From positions 1 through 39,958 of IMG/VR virus record IMGVR_UViG_3300030118_002208: a DNA stretch of 39,958 nucleotides; one strand, 5' to 3'. Source of the stretch: a virus. Positions 33,489 through 39,922 of the stretch are shown here, piece after piece. The notes below the pieces were generated by a model. That model was not told where the DNA came from and made no database searches. It worked only from the letters and a program-made list of their open reading frames with translations. The stretch's first letter is position 1; each line of letters begins with the position of its first letter. The position numbers were made by a program, and so were the translations under genes.

Positions 33489-34009
33489 TGTGACTCCCTC
33501 CATTTTCTATATGTGCCAATTTGTGTGCCACTAGCAAACACCGGAGCATTATCCGGTATGGGTAAATTATTATCTAACATATATTGAACTGTTATTTTGT
33601 AAGGAATCATAGAGCCTCGATTTCTATATGTTTTAGTTTTCCCTCCATATTTTGATTTATACCTATTTTGTTTATAGTGTTCTAGATTACCAGTCAAGAA
33701 AGTACCAAAACCATATTTCGTTAGTTGAGGTGTCTGTATTTTGTTATCAATCTTCACACGCCCAAATGAACTCATTTCTTGATTATCAGGATATGTGAAT
33801 GTTTTGTGGTCTTTATTTCCATACCCACTACCACCAAAATACTTCTTGTAGTCACTACCAAACTCTTCATTAGGTAATGGTGTAGGGTCTTCGATAAACA
33901 CCAAAGGATTACTCAATGTTCCTTGTGCTTTTACATCTGAATCATAATCTGCTTGCACTTCTCTCCAATTTATATATGGCATTTTCAAAACGTTAAACCA
34001 ATCTTCCAT
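33485..34009 (-). CDS. MSW-tagged protein, 174 residues
   Basis: Begins MEDWFNVLKMPYINWREVQA. The rest is Gly/Tyr/Lys/Asn-rich with DYKKYFGGSGYGNKDHKTFT and YKSKYGGKTKTYRNRGSMIP, and appears beta-rich. The gene is clearly more AT-rich than its neighbours, which may mark a recent acquisition. Stop overlaps the next GTG. No family recognised. Confidence 0.66.
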   Translation of the reverse strand: MEDWFNVLKMPYINWREVQADYDSDVKAQGTLSNPLVFIEDPTPLPNEEFGSDYKKYFGGSGYGNKDHKTFTYPDNQEMSSFGRVKIDNKIQTPQLTKYGFGTFLTGNLEHYKQNRYKSKYGGKTKTYRNRGSMIPYKITVQYMLDNNLPIPDNAPVFASGTQIGTYRKWRESQ

Positions 34010-34309
34010 TTACTCACCCCTTAATGCTTGAGTAGTTTTACCATTCAATGTTCTAAGCATAACATGAACATTCTTTTTGAAATCATTTAGTTCACCAATA
34101 AATTTTCTCTTATCTCCTTCTAAAGAACTAAACCACTTCATATGTGCTTCAGGTGAAACTCTTGATTTTATATCCTCAGAGTGTCTTTGATGTAGTAGTT
34201 GTAAATCGTTATTTGCTAAATCAATGTTATCTATCAATCCATACAATGAATCTAATTCTAAGGGTTCAGTTAGGTCTTGTTTAACCTTTAGAATATCTTG
34301 CCAACTCAT
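34010..34309 (-). CDS. MSW-tagged helical protein, 99 residues
   Basis: ATG 34309 (AGGAG upstream, ATGA overlap with the previous stop) gives MSWQDILKVKQDLTEPLELD. The remainder is helical (NNDLQLLHQRHSEDIKSRVS). Its first 21 bases around the start are identical to those at 37608-37628 in another tagged gene. AT-rich compared with adjacent genes. Confidence 0.67.
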   Translation of the reverse strand: MSWQDILKVKQDLTEPLELDSLYGLIDNIDLANNDLQLLHQRHSEDIKSRVSPEAHMKWFSSLEGDKRKFIGELNDFKKNVHVMLRTLNGKTTQALRGE

Positions 34310-34968
34310 TGTAACTTCTCCTGCATCTTGTCTCTCACATCTAACCAAACTTCAGGATGGTTCTGTGCTAGAACCTCCTTGATGACCTGCATTTGATGAA
34401 CGATGATAGTGTCTTGCCTCTTATGCACCAGTTTGCCCTTGAATTCTAGCAAATACTTCAGAGACTCACGAACTTCCTTCGCTAATTTCGTCAAAGAGTC
34501 GATATATTTCGGGTCTGTTGAGTCTTCAGCAAAAAGTGTATCAATTTTTTGCTCCAATCTTTGAACATTCACACTCAGAGTCTCGATTTCGTCAACTTCT
34601 CTAGTTGCAATCAGGTTTGCAGCAGATTGTTGGACAATTGGCTGAAGATGTTTATCCATATGTCGCATAACTTGAGCCTCAGAGCAGTTTAGCATCTCTC
34701 CGACTGCCGAAGGAGTCACTTCTCCGGCATGAAGTTCTGCTTCTATCTCATGTCTCATGGGACTTGTGCAGATATTGCAACTAGGATTGGCAGAATCCAC
34801 ATATCCGCCCATGTGATTCCTCTGATGCTTCGCTGTTGTGCCACTTTTCCAGTTCATTTGTTGGTCGAGAGCGTCTGCTGTGTAATTCATGGCTTCCAAA
34901 TCAGCCTCAAGTTGACTTCTATCCTCATGCATACACAAAGGACAACGCTTTCTCGTAATCATACCCAC
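34306..34968 (-). CDS. Double zinc / HTH protein, candidate small terminase
   Basis: A GTG at 34968 or ATG at 34962 starts a protein with two tandem copies of a CxxC...HTH...HxxxH unit: CPLC...HQRNH (about residues 9-52) and CNIC...RHMDKH (64-107). Each holds a short helix-turn-helix between the metal ligands, a layout seen in phage proteins often placed with terminases. A coiled-coil helix follows (about 125-185). In phages with this fold, DNA binding is expected. A small terminase role is plausible because no other candidate is visible in the window, but TerL is 6 kb away. Confidence 0.62.
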   Translation of the reverse strand: MGMITRKRCPLCMHEDRSQLEADLEAMNYTADALDQQMNWKSGTTAKHQRNHMGGYVDSANPSCNICTSPMRHEIEAELHAGEVTPSAVGEMLNCSEAQVMRHMDKHLQPIVQQSAANLIATREVDEIETLSVNVQRLEQKIDTLFAEDSTDPKYIDSLTKLAKEVRESLKYLLEFKGKLVHKRQDTIIVHQMQVIKEVLAQNHPEVWLDVRDKMQEKLQ

Positions 34969-35058
34969 TCAAATCCAACAATTGGTGTAGCAATACGGGC
35001 AACAAGTACCAACTGCCATGTTCTCGACATTCACCTTTCTTATTCCTCTACACTTCAT
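34969..35058 (-). CDS. Cys-rich microprotein, 29 residues
   Basis: ATG 35058 gives MKCRGIRKVNVENMAVGTCC then PYCYTNCWI, ending immediately before the GTG of the double zinc gene (TGAGTG). The four closely spaced cysteines (CC-PYC-YTNC) could bind a metal ion. Ribosome-site support is modest. It fills the only gap between two genes, which favours its being real. Confidence 0.45.
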   Translation of the reverse strand: MKCRGIRKVNVENMAVGTCCPYCYTNCWI

Positions 35059-35061
35059 CTA

Positions 35062-36165
35062 TTACACCGCCTTGATAATTTCTCTCCAATCCGAAAAATC
35101 CTGCTTTTCTACCTTCCCTTCTGTTTTCTTGTTCTTGAAACCAGCGATTTCTGCCATGTTCCTAAGTTGCCTTCTTGAAATCGAAAGATAGACATTATCC
35201 AAATCTAATTTTACCTTAGAGCCTAACCAAGCCAACAGTTTCTCCGACTCAGCATCTGATAACTTGAACGATATCTTCCCTCTTTTGCTTCCTTCGTCTA
35301 TGAGTTCTCTGTGAACCTTCCTGTCAAGGAAGTTACCGCTTCTCTCAAACGTGTAAGCCGGGTCTTTCACTTTGCTATCGAACCAACTTCTGAATGCACT
35401 AAGATTCTCGTAGACCCATTTTGCCGCAACTCCCCTCTTTGCTCCTCTCTCTAGTTTCTCTAGGCGAAGAGGCTTCTGAGGAGTGTTGATGAACTCTGCC
35501 TTTGGAATTGCCTCAGTGAACTCCTTGCACAATTGAAGCAAACTAGGATGTTTGAAATCCAAACCTCCATCACCGAACAATGCTTGCCAAACAGGGGGTT
35601 TTGCCTTTCCTGCTTTCGTGTTGTAATAATGAGAGGGAACACGCTCAACTGTCCTGTCTTTATGCCTTCTCTGAAACTTCACATACTTAGGTGTCCTGAA
35701 ATCACCGAAGATATCCCTTCTTCCTAGAATCTTTCCCTGTTGGTCGTAAGATGTGATATCGTTGAATTTAATATTGGCTGGATTAACCTTGGAGGTTTCG
35801 CTATTCATTGCGTCTTCCAAGTAAGTCTGCAAATCTGCAACTGCTTGAATCTGTGCTGGTGTGAAGAACCCTTTCTTACCTGCATTTTTTGCCTTATCGA
35901 GATACTGTTGTAGAGGAGACTCTGCTGTTTTTCTGCTACCATCGGCTTGCGCTCTTCCAACTTTGCCCATATTGTCGATGAACTCCAAGATGTTAGTGCT
36001 TGTCCTGCCAGTATCCAACTTGAACTTTCCAGCCTCTCTCTCCCAAGCCACATACTCCTCGGAGAAGTTAGGTAATGCATCAGGGTCTTTAGGTTCTGCT
36101 ACCAAATCTTCGGTAATTTGCACTTCGGGAGTCTTCTTTTTTACGTTTCTTTTTCCCTTTACCAC
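35062..36165 (-). CDS. Basic protein with C-terminal MSW-type tag, 367 residues
   Basis: GTG 36165 has GGGAGGA about nine bases upstream. The product begins MVKGKRNVKKKTPEVQITED and ends QDFSDWREIIKAV, a C-terminal copy of the tag (SDWREIIK). A central region (about 130-260) is mixed alpha/beta with FRTPKYVKFQRRHKDRTVER, and the C-terminal part is basic and helical. It overlaps the upstream 64-codon frame by 77 bases. No enzymatic motif recognised. A +1 slip from the upstream frame in the Lys-rich overlap is a possible alternative start. Confidence 0.68.
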   Translation of the reverse strand: MVKGKRNVKKKTPEVQITEDLVAEPKDPDALPNFSEEYVAWEREAGKFKLDTGRTSTNILEFIDNMGKVGRAQADGSRKTAESPLQQYLDKAKNAGKKGFFTPAQIQAVADLQTYLEDAMNSETSKVNPANIKFNDITSYDQQGKILGRRDIFGDFRTPKYVKFQRRHKDRTVERVPSHYYNTKAGKAKPPVWQALFGDGGLDFKHPSLLQLCKEFTEAIPKAEFINTPQKPLRLEKLERGAKRGVAAKWVYENLSAFRSWFDSKVKDPAYTFERSGNFLDRKVHRELIDEGSKRGKISFKLSDAESEKLLAWLGSKVKLDLDNVYLSISRRQLRNMAEIAGFKNKKTEGKVEKQDFSDWREIIKAV

Positions 36166-36283
36166 GCTTCTTTCCTCCCCCGTAACTTATGTTGAACAAC
36201 GCCTGTGTCCCGGAGGAGGTTGATGTAACTGCGCCCTCCGCTCGCAGGATATTAAACCAAGAAGATTCGTATGGTGATGACAC
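36089..36283 (-). CDS. MSW-tagged basic protein, 64 residues
   Basis: GTG 36283 has a strong AGGAGGT seven bases upstream and gives MSSPYESSWFNILRAEGAVT; the tag (SSWFNILR) begins at about residue 8. The C-terminal half is polybasic (GKKRGKGKKKRKKEDS). It overlaps the next gene in another frame through a homopurine tract, so it may either stop here or feed that frame by slippage. Confidence 0.62.
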   Translation of the reverse strand: MSSPYESSWFNILRAEGAVTSTSSGTQALFNISYGGGKKRGKGKKKRKKEDSRSANYRRFGSRT

Positions 36284-36348
36284 AACCTGAACCTCCTGAA
36301 TATACTGTGGACAATAAACATTGTTCTAAAATCGTTTGGTTAACGAAT

Positions 36349-36903
36349 TTAGAATTGGCCTTGTACGAACTTAGACTGAGGGTTGTCTTCAATGAATTGT
36401 CTTGCTCTTCTGTCCCTAACTAAGTTCATTGGATTGAGACCTCTTCTAGTTCGCCTAAGTGTGTTCATGAAGCCACTCCTGTTTCGCATTGCTTGTAGTT
36501 GTCTTGGGTCAGTTATTTTCTTTCCAGTACCGGGGTCTCTTGCAGTCTTAGGGATGCTAATAGTCATGTCCTTACCCATGAAAGAGCCTTTCGCTCTATA
36601 ACCTGCTTGCTTGAAAACGGCTTGCAACTTTGCCTTGATTCTATTTGGGTCTCCTCCTAACCTTCTGATTTGGTCTCGACCAACAACAAACGTGTCTCCT
36701 TGAGGGCCACTGTTAGCAGAGTTGTTGTCAACTCTCAACTTGAACTGTGGAAGTTGACCCATTTTTAGATTGCTCATTATGTTCGTAACGAATGGATTTA
36801 TCTGCTTCTCTTGGAACTCTTCTATCTTGGCATTTATTGCTCCTTCGTTTCCTTCTACGCCAAACTTAGGCACTACCTTCAGAACCTCTGTCCAATCACT
36901 CAT
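36349..36903 (-). CDS. MSW-tagged protein, 184 residues
   Basis: ATG 36903 gives MSDWTEVLKVVPKFGVEGNE; an in-frame ATG at 36915 sits against the Shine-Dalgarno. The middle contains FVVGRDQIRRLGGDPNRIKA and ISIPKTARDPGTGKKITDPR, and the C-terminus is basic (LRRTRRGLNPMNLVRDRRAR). The whole looks like a compact DNA- or RNA-contacting domain. No family recognised. Confidence 0.67.
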   Translation of the reverse strand: MSDWTEVLKVVPKFGVEGNEGAINAKIEEFQEKQINPFVTNIMSNLKMGQLPQFKLRVDNNSANSGPQGDTFVVGRDQIRRLGGDPNRIKAKLQAVFKQAGYRAKGSFMGKDMTISIPKTARDPGTGKKITDPRQLQAMRNRSGFMNTLRRTRRGLNPMNLVRDRRARQFIEDNPQSKFVQGQF

Positions 36904-36929
36904 CGTTAATCCCATACCACCTAAGTTAA

Positions 36930-37154
36930 TTATGATGTCGCTGCTGCATCAGAATAAAATCGCTTTTTGCACAAAGCACAAATCTCCCTTCCTTCAGGGT
37001 CTAAATCGCCTCTCATGAAATTCTTAGAACCACACTTGGCACACACATTCTCTGCTTCTTTCTCAGGAACTTCAGGAGTTTTGCTTCTCATTCTATCTCT
37101 CATTCTCATGTTATATTCCAAAGGGTCGAGTTTCAGAACATCGAACCAACTCAT
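36930..37154 (-). CDS. MSW-tagged zinc-ribbon protein, 74 residues
   Basis: Begins MSWFDVLKLDPLEYNMRMRD. Residues about 38-64 form a zinc ribbon: CAKCGSKNFMRGDL then CALCKKRF, with paired CxxC knuckles. The tag is connected by a short basic helix. ATGA overlap with the previous gene. A nucleic-acid or protein adaptor role is possible. Confidence 0.72.
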   Translation of the reverse strand: MSWFDVLKLDPLEYNMRMRDRMRSKTPEVPEKEAENVCAKCGSKNFMRGDLDPEGREICALCKKRFYSDAAATS

Positions 37155-37627
37155 AGTCTGCGCCTCGCAAATAACTGTTGATACTCTCTAACACTGCTTG
37201 CTATGTTTATTCCAAAACCAAGACTTACACCATCAATCTCATTACTCATCAACATCTGAAAGCCCCTATCGGTAGCGTATTCCGAATCTGAATCCTCAAA
37301 CACCTCATCAATTAATTCATCTTGTTTGGCTTCTTTCTTTATCTTTTCAAGTTCTCTCTCAGCCTGATAAGCCTTCTTTAGAGCAGAGTTTAGTTTTTGT
37401 CTAGTAAGTTCCGGGTGTTTGAATCCTTGACGAGTTATAAATTCCAACATTCGCATATCCTGTGGGATTGTTAAGTTGATTAACTGCCTCAACTTTTCTT
37501 CAACCTTCTTGAAACTAGGTTTCTCATAAGACTCTGAATATCGCTCTGCTTCAATATCTCTTCTTAGGGAATCTCTCTCAAGTTCCTCTTCAGCATCCAT
37601 CTCTTTCAGAATATCTTGCCAACTCAT
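37151..37627 (-). CDS. MSW-tagged helical protein, 158 residues
   Basis: Begins MSWQDILKEMDAEEELERDS with GGGAGAGGTG about nine bases upstream. It is highly charged and helical, with coiled coils around residues 40-105, and a more apolar C-terminal 40 residues. The tag DNA is identical over 21 bases to the start of the gene at 34309. First tagged gene in the transcription order. Confidence 0.7.
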   Translation of the reverse strand: MSWQDILKEMDAEEELERDSLRRDIEAERYSESYEKPSFKKVEEKLRQLINLTIPQDMRMLEFITRQGFKHPELTRQKLNSALKKAYQAERELEKIKKEAKQDELIDEVFEDSDSEYATDRGFQMLMSNEIDGVSLGFGINIASSVREYQQLFARRRL

Positions 37628-37689
37628 TTTCGATACACCTCTCCCTGATTGTATAGCACATCAAAATCAAAAGAAGTCGTGTAAATCAT
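37624..37689 (-). CDS. Microprotein, 21 residues
   Basis: ATG 37689 overlaps the stop of the GNAT-like gene (TGATG), and the TGA stop overlaps the next ATG (ATGA). The frame reads MIYTTSFDFDVLYNQGEVYR then K. Coupling at both ends is the only evidence, since part of the frame also carries the next gene's Shine-Dalgarno. Confidence 0.38.
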   Translation of the reverse strand: MIYTTSFDFDVLYNQGEVYRK

Positions 37690-38162
37690 CAGTCGCATCT
37701 CCATAGTTCCTCGTCTGAGATTAACTCATACTCGGACTCTAGCATGACATCCGACACATCGGCATACGATAATACTTCTGAATATCCAAGGGTCAGCAGG
37801 AAGCCAATTAACTCAGTTAGGTCTGTCTCTTCTATCGGTCTTAGAATTGCAATCTTAGGATAATGAGACAATCGTTGGTTTCTCCGATGTACCATTTCCT
37901 TCAGAATACCATTCTTCCTATGTTTTGGTTTCACATAGTTGTTGCCTATGAAATACCAAGTTCCCATATCAGCAAACGAGGTGTGGGCCACAACTTCGTC
38001 ATCTACGAACTTTCCAATAACGAATAGTCTCTCACAGATATGCTCAGGATAACCCTTCTCCAAAGCAGTCAGGAATCCATCTCCCCACCGGGCCTGAATT
38101 TCGCTTTCTTTCAAAAAACCTGAGAACCATTCGCCCTTATCATTGGTTTTAACAGGTAGCAA
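37689..38162 (-). CDS. GNAT-like N-acetyltransferase domain protein
   Basis: A 157-residue protein with a TTG start at 38162 and no better upstream start before a TGA. GNAT features: VIGKFVDDEVVAHTSFADMG (strands 2-3), YFIGNNYVKPKHRKNGILKE with the basic-Gly loop expected of the acetyl-CoA site (KPKHRKNGIL) and helix 3, then IAILRPIEETDLTELIGFLL. A nearby AAATATA could be a TATA element. Substrate unknown. It is the second GNAT-like gene in the window. Confidence 0.62.
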   Translation of the reverse strand: MLPVKTNDKGEWFSGFLKESEIQARWGDGFLTALEKGYPEHICERLFVIGKFVDDEVVAHTSFADMGTWYFIGNNYVKPKHRKNGILKEMVHRRNQRLSHYPKIAILRPIEETDLTELIGFLLTLGYSEVLSYADVSDVMLESEYELISDEELWRCD

Positions 38163-38271
38163 TATATTTATCCCCTTCTTTTTTCAAAAATTGGGCTGGA
38201 ATTTTTTTGGCACTAGCAAAACTTTTTTCCTCCTTTTCTTTCCATTCCCAAGATAAGACTTTATCATTCAT
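38149..38271 (-). CDS. Small charged protein, 40 residues
   Basis: ATG 38271 opens MNDKVLSWEWKEKEEKSFAS then AKKIPAQFLKKEGDKYIATC, stopping at 38149 inside the next gene's start region. It overlaps the upstream 3' end by 8 bases and the downstream 5' end by 14. Natural composition, with residues KKIPAQFLKKEGDKY unlike a chance frame, supports it. No clear ribosome site. Confidence 0.48.
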   Translation of the reverse strand: MNDKVLSWEWKEKEEKSFASAKKIPAQFLKKEGDKYIATC

Positions 38272-38485
38272 CAGTTGTATAGTCAGAGAGCGTTGTTTGC
38301 CTGTATATCTTCTTGTTAATCTCCTTGATTAACTCTGTAACGCCCGATTTTATAGAGTTCATTTTAATGTGTAAATCCTTTGGCAGCGTACCCGAATTTT
38401 GTAAGTTATCTATCTCTTTTACAATCTCTCTTTGTAACTTACCTGCTTTTTCCAACATTTCTTTTAGGTGTTCATCATTGACCAT
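38264..38485 (-). CDS. Helical small protein, 73 residues
   Basis: Starts MVNDEHLKEMLEKAGKLQRE and is almost all helix with a coiled-coil pattern (INKKIYRQTTLSDYTTDE at the end). A TATA-like AATATTAA about 31-40 bases before the ATG would allow a short leader. First gene of the long leftward operon. Unknown function. Confidence 0.6.
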   Translation of the reverse strand: MVNDEHLKEMLEKAGKLQREIVKEIDNLQNSGTLPKDLHIKMNSIKSGVTELIKEINKKIYRQTTLSDYTTDE

Positions 38486-38592
38486 AGCAGATAATCCGAT
38501 AACCCCTCAGTAAATGAATATTAACTTTGAAGATTAAAAAACAACAGGAAAAAAATTTTGGCATATGGTTGGATAAAAAACTGTTAGCATAT
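38486..38592. promoter_or_regulatory. Divergent intergenic region with GCATATGGT direct repeats
   Basis: About 107 AT-rich bases between the leftward operon and the plus-strand island. On the minus strand a TATA-like AATATTAA lies near 38517-38524. On the plus strand GCATATGGT occurs at 38561-38569 and 38587-38595, a 26-base period, with GGATAAAAAA between them. These look like operator or promoter elements; nothing codes here. Confidence 0.5.
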
Positions 38593-38627
38593 GGTAGTAT
38601 AACTTTGTAGAGCGTAGCGATACTACC
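38593..38627 (+). promoter_or_regulatory. Stem-loop A (leader or operator element)
   Basis: GGTAGTAT (38593-38600) pairs perfectly with ATACTACC (38620-38627) around a 19-base loop that contains AACTTTGTAGAGCGTAGCG. A related element in the opposite orientation lies at 39851-39884 with a shared loop core (AACTTT-GTAG-GCG) and a compensatory stem change. This strongly suggests selection on the structure or on a dyad operator. Confidence 0.65.
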
Positions 38628-38869
38628 TCATTAACTGAGGAGTCAGGACAGTGACAGTAGTTGCATGGTTAAGGATTCATATCCGCCTCATTGCTTGGAA
38701 TGTATTCCGGCTTCATCCAAGGCTAACTGCACTGCTACACATAATCGCATGGCGAACTTACTGTTTGTCCATCATCCCCATTGTTCAAGCAAGGCTGAGA
38801 CTGCGAACTATTCTCATAAAACATCTTCGCTGATGAAACCCTACTTTCCCCTTAAGGGTGGAGTGTGAA
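38628..38869 (+). other. Plus-strand island, coding status uncertain
   Basis: Of the few plausible plus-strand units in the window. After stem-loop A is GAGGAG (38637-38642), eight bases before a GTG at 38651 that opens a 60-codon Arg/Leu/Ile-rich frame (to 38833). A second frame, ATG 38665 to 38868, encodes 67 residues with CLECIPASSK, several His and a C-terminus SSLMKPYFPLKGGV. Neither looks like a known protein. A structured non-coding RNA is equally possible; the 3' side has GAAACCC...CCCTTAAGGG, a small hairpin. I do not commit to either. Confidence 0.35.
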
Positions 38870-38892
38870 TGAGCAGTTTTAATTCCTGCTCA
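38870..38892. terminator. Hairpin between convergent units
   Basis: TGAGCAG (38870-38876) pairs with CTGCTCA (38886-38892) over a nine-base AT-rich loop, between the plus-strand island and the 3' end of the leftward gene (stop at 38906). No long T-tract follows on either strand, so termination is only likely by position. Confidence 0.45.
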
Positions 38893-38905
38893 GGAACTTC
38901 TACGT

Positions 38906-39646
38906 TCACTCTTCTTCCGAAGAGGCTCTCTCTCTTGCTTCTCTAAGCATCGCTATTGTCGATGGCTTGCATTCAGAGGAGTGGTTTGAGACAACGTTGA
39001 ACAAACAATCAATCATTGGCTCTCCTATTGTCTTGTCAAAGGACTCTGATGAAACAGTATCCTCAAACAGTGCCTGTATCTTACCCATCAACGGTGTGGG
39101 TAGTTCAACGAGTTTCTCTTCAAGCACTGAGTCCTTCTGAACCTTCTCAGTAGGGAACTCAACAACGAACTTCAAGGTTGTAGAGAACGTATAGCATGAG
39201 AAGAAGACCGATAGCGATACATCTGTCTCACCTACATCGTTAGTAGTGATGACATGCTTGTTCTCTCTCCATGAGATATCATGAGGAACACCTTCTAGCA
39301 TTAGACACTCGCCTCTCCAAGACGGAGAAGACATTCTCTTTGTCTCAACGGTTATGTCTTCGGATGTGTAAGAGACTCCTTGCTCTGTATACTGGTCTTT
39401 CACCTTGTCTGCTGTTCTACCACTGACGAATGTAAGGGCTACACCATCATCTGTGATGACTTTGTATTGATATTCCTTATCGATAACCTCTTTCTCATCG
39501 TATTGGATTGCTGTTATATCGTCATCATACTTACTCATGTTGACAATACCCACATTCTTCAATGCTAGATGAAGAAGGTCTTTCTCAGAGGAACTAAAGC
39601 CGAAGTCATAGTTTATCTCTACCGTTCTTGTGTGGACATAACTCAT
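38906..39646 (-). CDS. Unknown beta-rich protein, 246 residues
   Basis: Begins MSYVHTRTVEINYDFGFSSS with ATGA coupling to the upstream gene. Early residues (ISYDDDITAIQYDEKEVIDK-like) and DVSLSVFFSCYTFSTTLKFV indicate a beta-sheet domain; the C-terminus is helical (STIAMLREARERASSEEE). No known motif. It is the last gene before the convergent hairpin, so it forms a two-gene unit with the following entry. Confidence 0.62.
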   Translation of the reverse strand: MSYVHTRTVEINYDFGFSSSEKDLLHLALKNVGIVNMSKYDDDITAIQYDEKEVIDKEYQYKVITDDGVALTFVSGRTADKVKDQYTEQGVSYTSEDITVETKRMSSPSWRGECLMLEGVPHDISWRENKHVITTNDVGETDVSLSVFFSCYTFSTTLKFVVEFPTEKVQKDSVLEEKLVELPTPLMGKIQALFEDTVSSESFDKTIGEPMIDCLFNVVSNHSSECKPSTIAMLREARERASSEEE

Positions 39647-39843
39647 TCAATCAACTCCTGTATGTTTGAGAGTCCTGCTCTCAACTCTGCTATCGCTAGG
39701 GATAGGTCATCACCACGAACCTTGAGGCTCTTGATGATAAGAACATGGTCAGAGCCTGATTTGGCATGACCAAGTTCCACTTCATAGGCGGGCATTTGTA
39801 TGGGTACTTGTTGTGCTTCCATGACCTTACAGATTATCATCAC
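39643..39843 (-). CDS. Small protein headed by stem-loop leader, 66 residues
   Basis: ATG 39843 follows AAGGTG directly; ATG 39822 is an alternative. The protein (MMIICKVMEAQQVPIQMPAY, then EVELGHAKSGSDHVLIIKSL) is a compact alpha/beta domain. Its start lies a few bases after stem-loop B, so expression is probably controlled by it. Confidence 0.58.
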   Translation of the reverse strand: MMIICKVMEAQQVPIQMPAYEVELGHAKSGSDHVLIIKSLKVRGDDLSLAIAELRAGLSNIQELIE

Positions 39844-39850
39844 CTTATGA

Positions 39851-39884
39851 GGTAGTGACGCTGCGCTACGAAAGTTCCACTACC
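39851..39884 (-). promoter_or_regulatory. Stem-loop B (leader element)
   Basis: On the minus strand GGTAGTG (39884-39878) pairs with CACTACC (39857-39851) around a 20-base loop GAACTTTCGTAGCGCAGCGT. Flanks ATATGG before and TCATAA after match stem-loop A at 38593. The stem end differs from A (AT/AT versus G/C) but remains paired. Confidence 0.65.
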
Positions 39885-39922
39885 ATATGGTTGTCATACT
39901 TTGGAATCTCGGACTACCTCAA

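Noticed and set aside
34306-34340. C-terminal tag in the double zinc/HTH protein (EVWLDVRDKMQEKLQ)
   Set aside because: It resembles the C-terminal tag of the 74-residue protein but has weaker agreement at the key positions; not counted.
38187-38267. A 27-codon basic frame starting at ATG 38267
   Set aside because: It overlaps the 40-codon frame, which has a more natural composition. The Lys/Arg run comes from an A/G-rich stretch.
38820-38870. TnpB/IS605-type guide-RNA end or C/D box RNA in the plus-strand island
   Set aside because: There is a GAAACCC...AAGGG hairpin and a TGATGA, but no transposase gene, no second IS end, and the C and D boxes are not in the required order.
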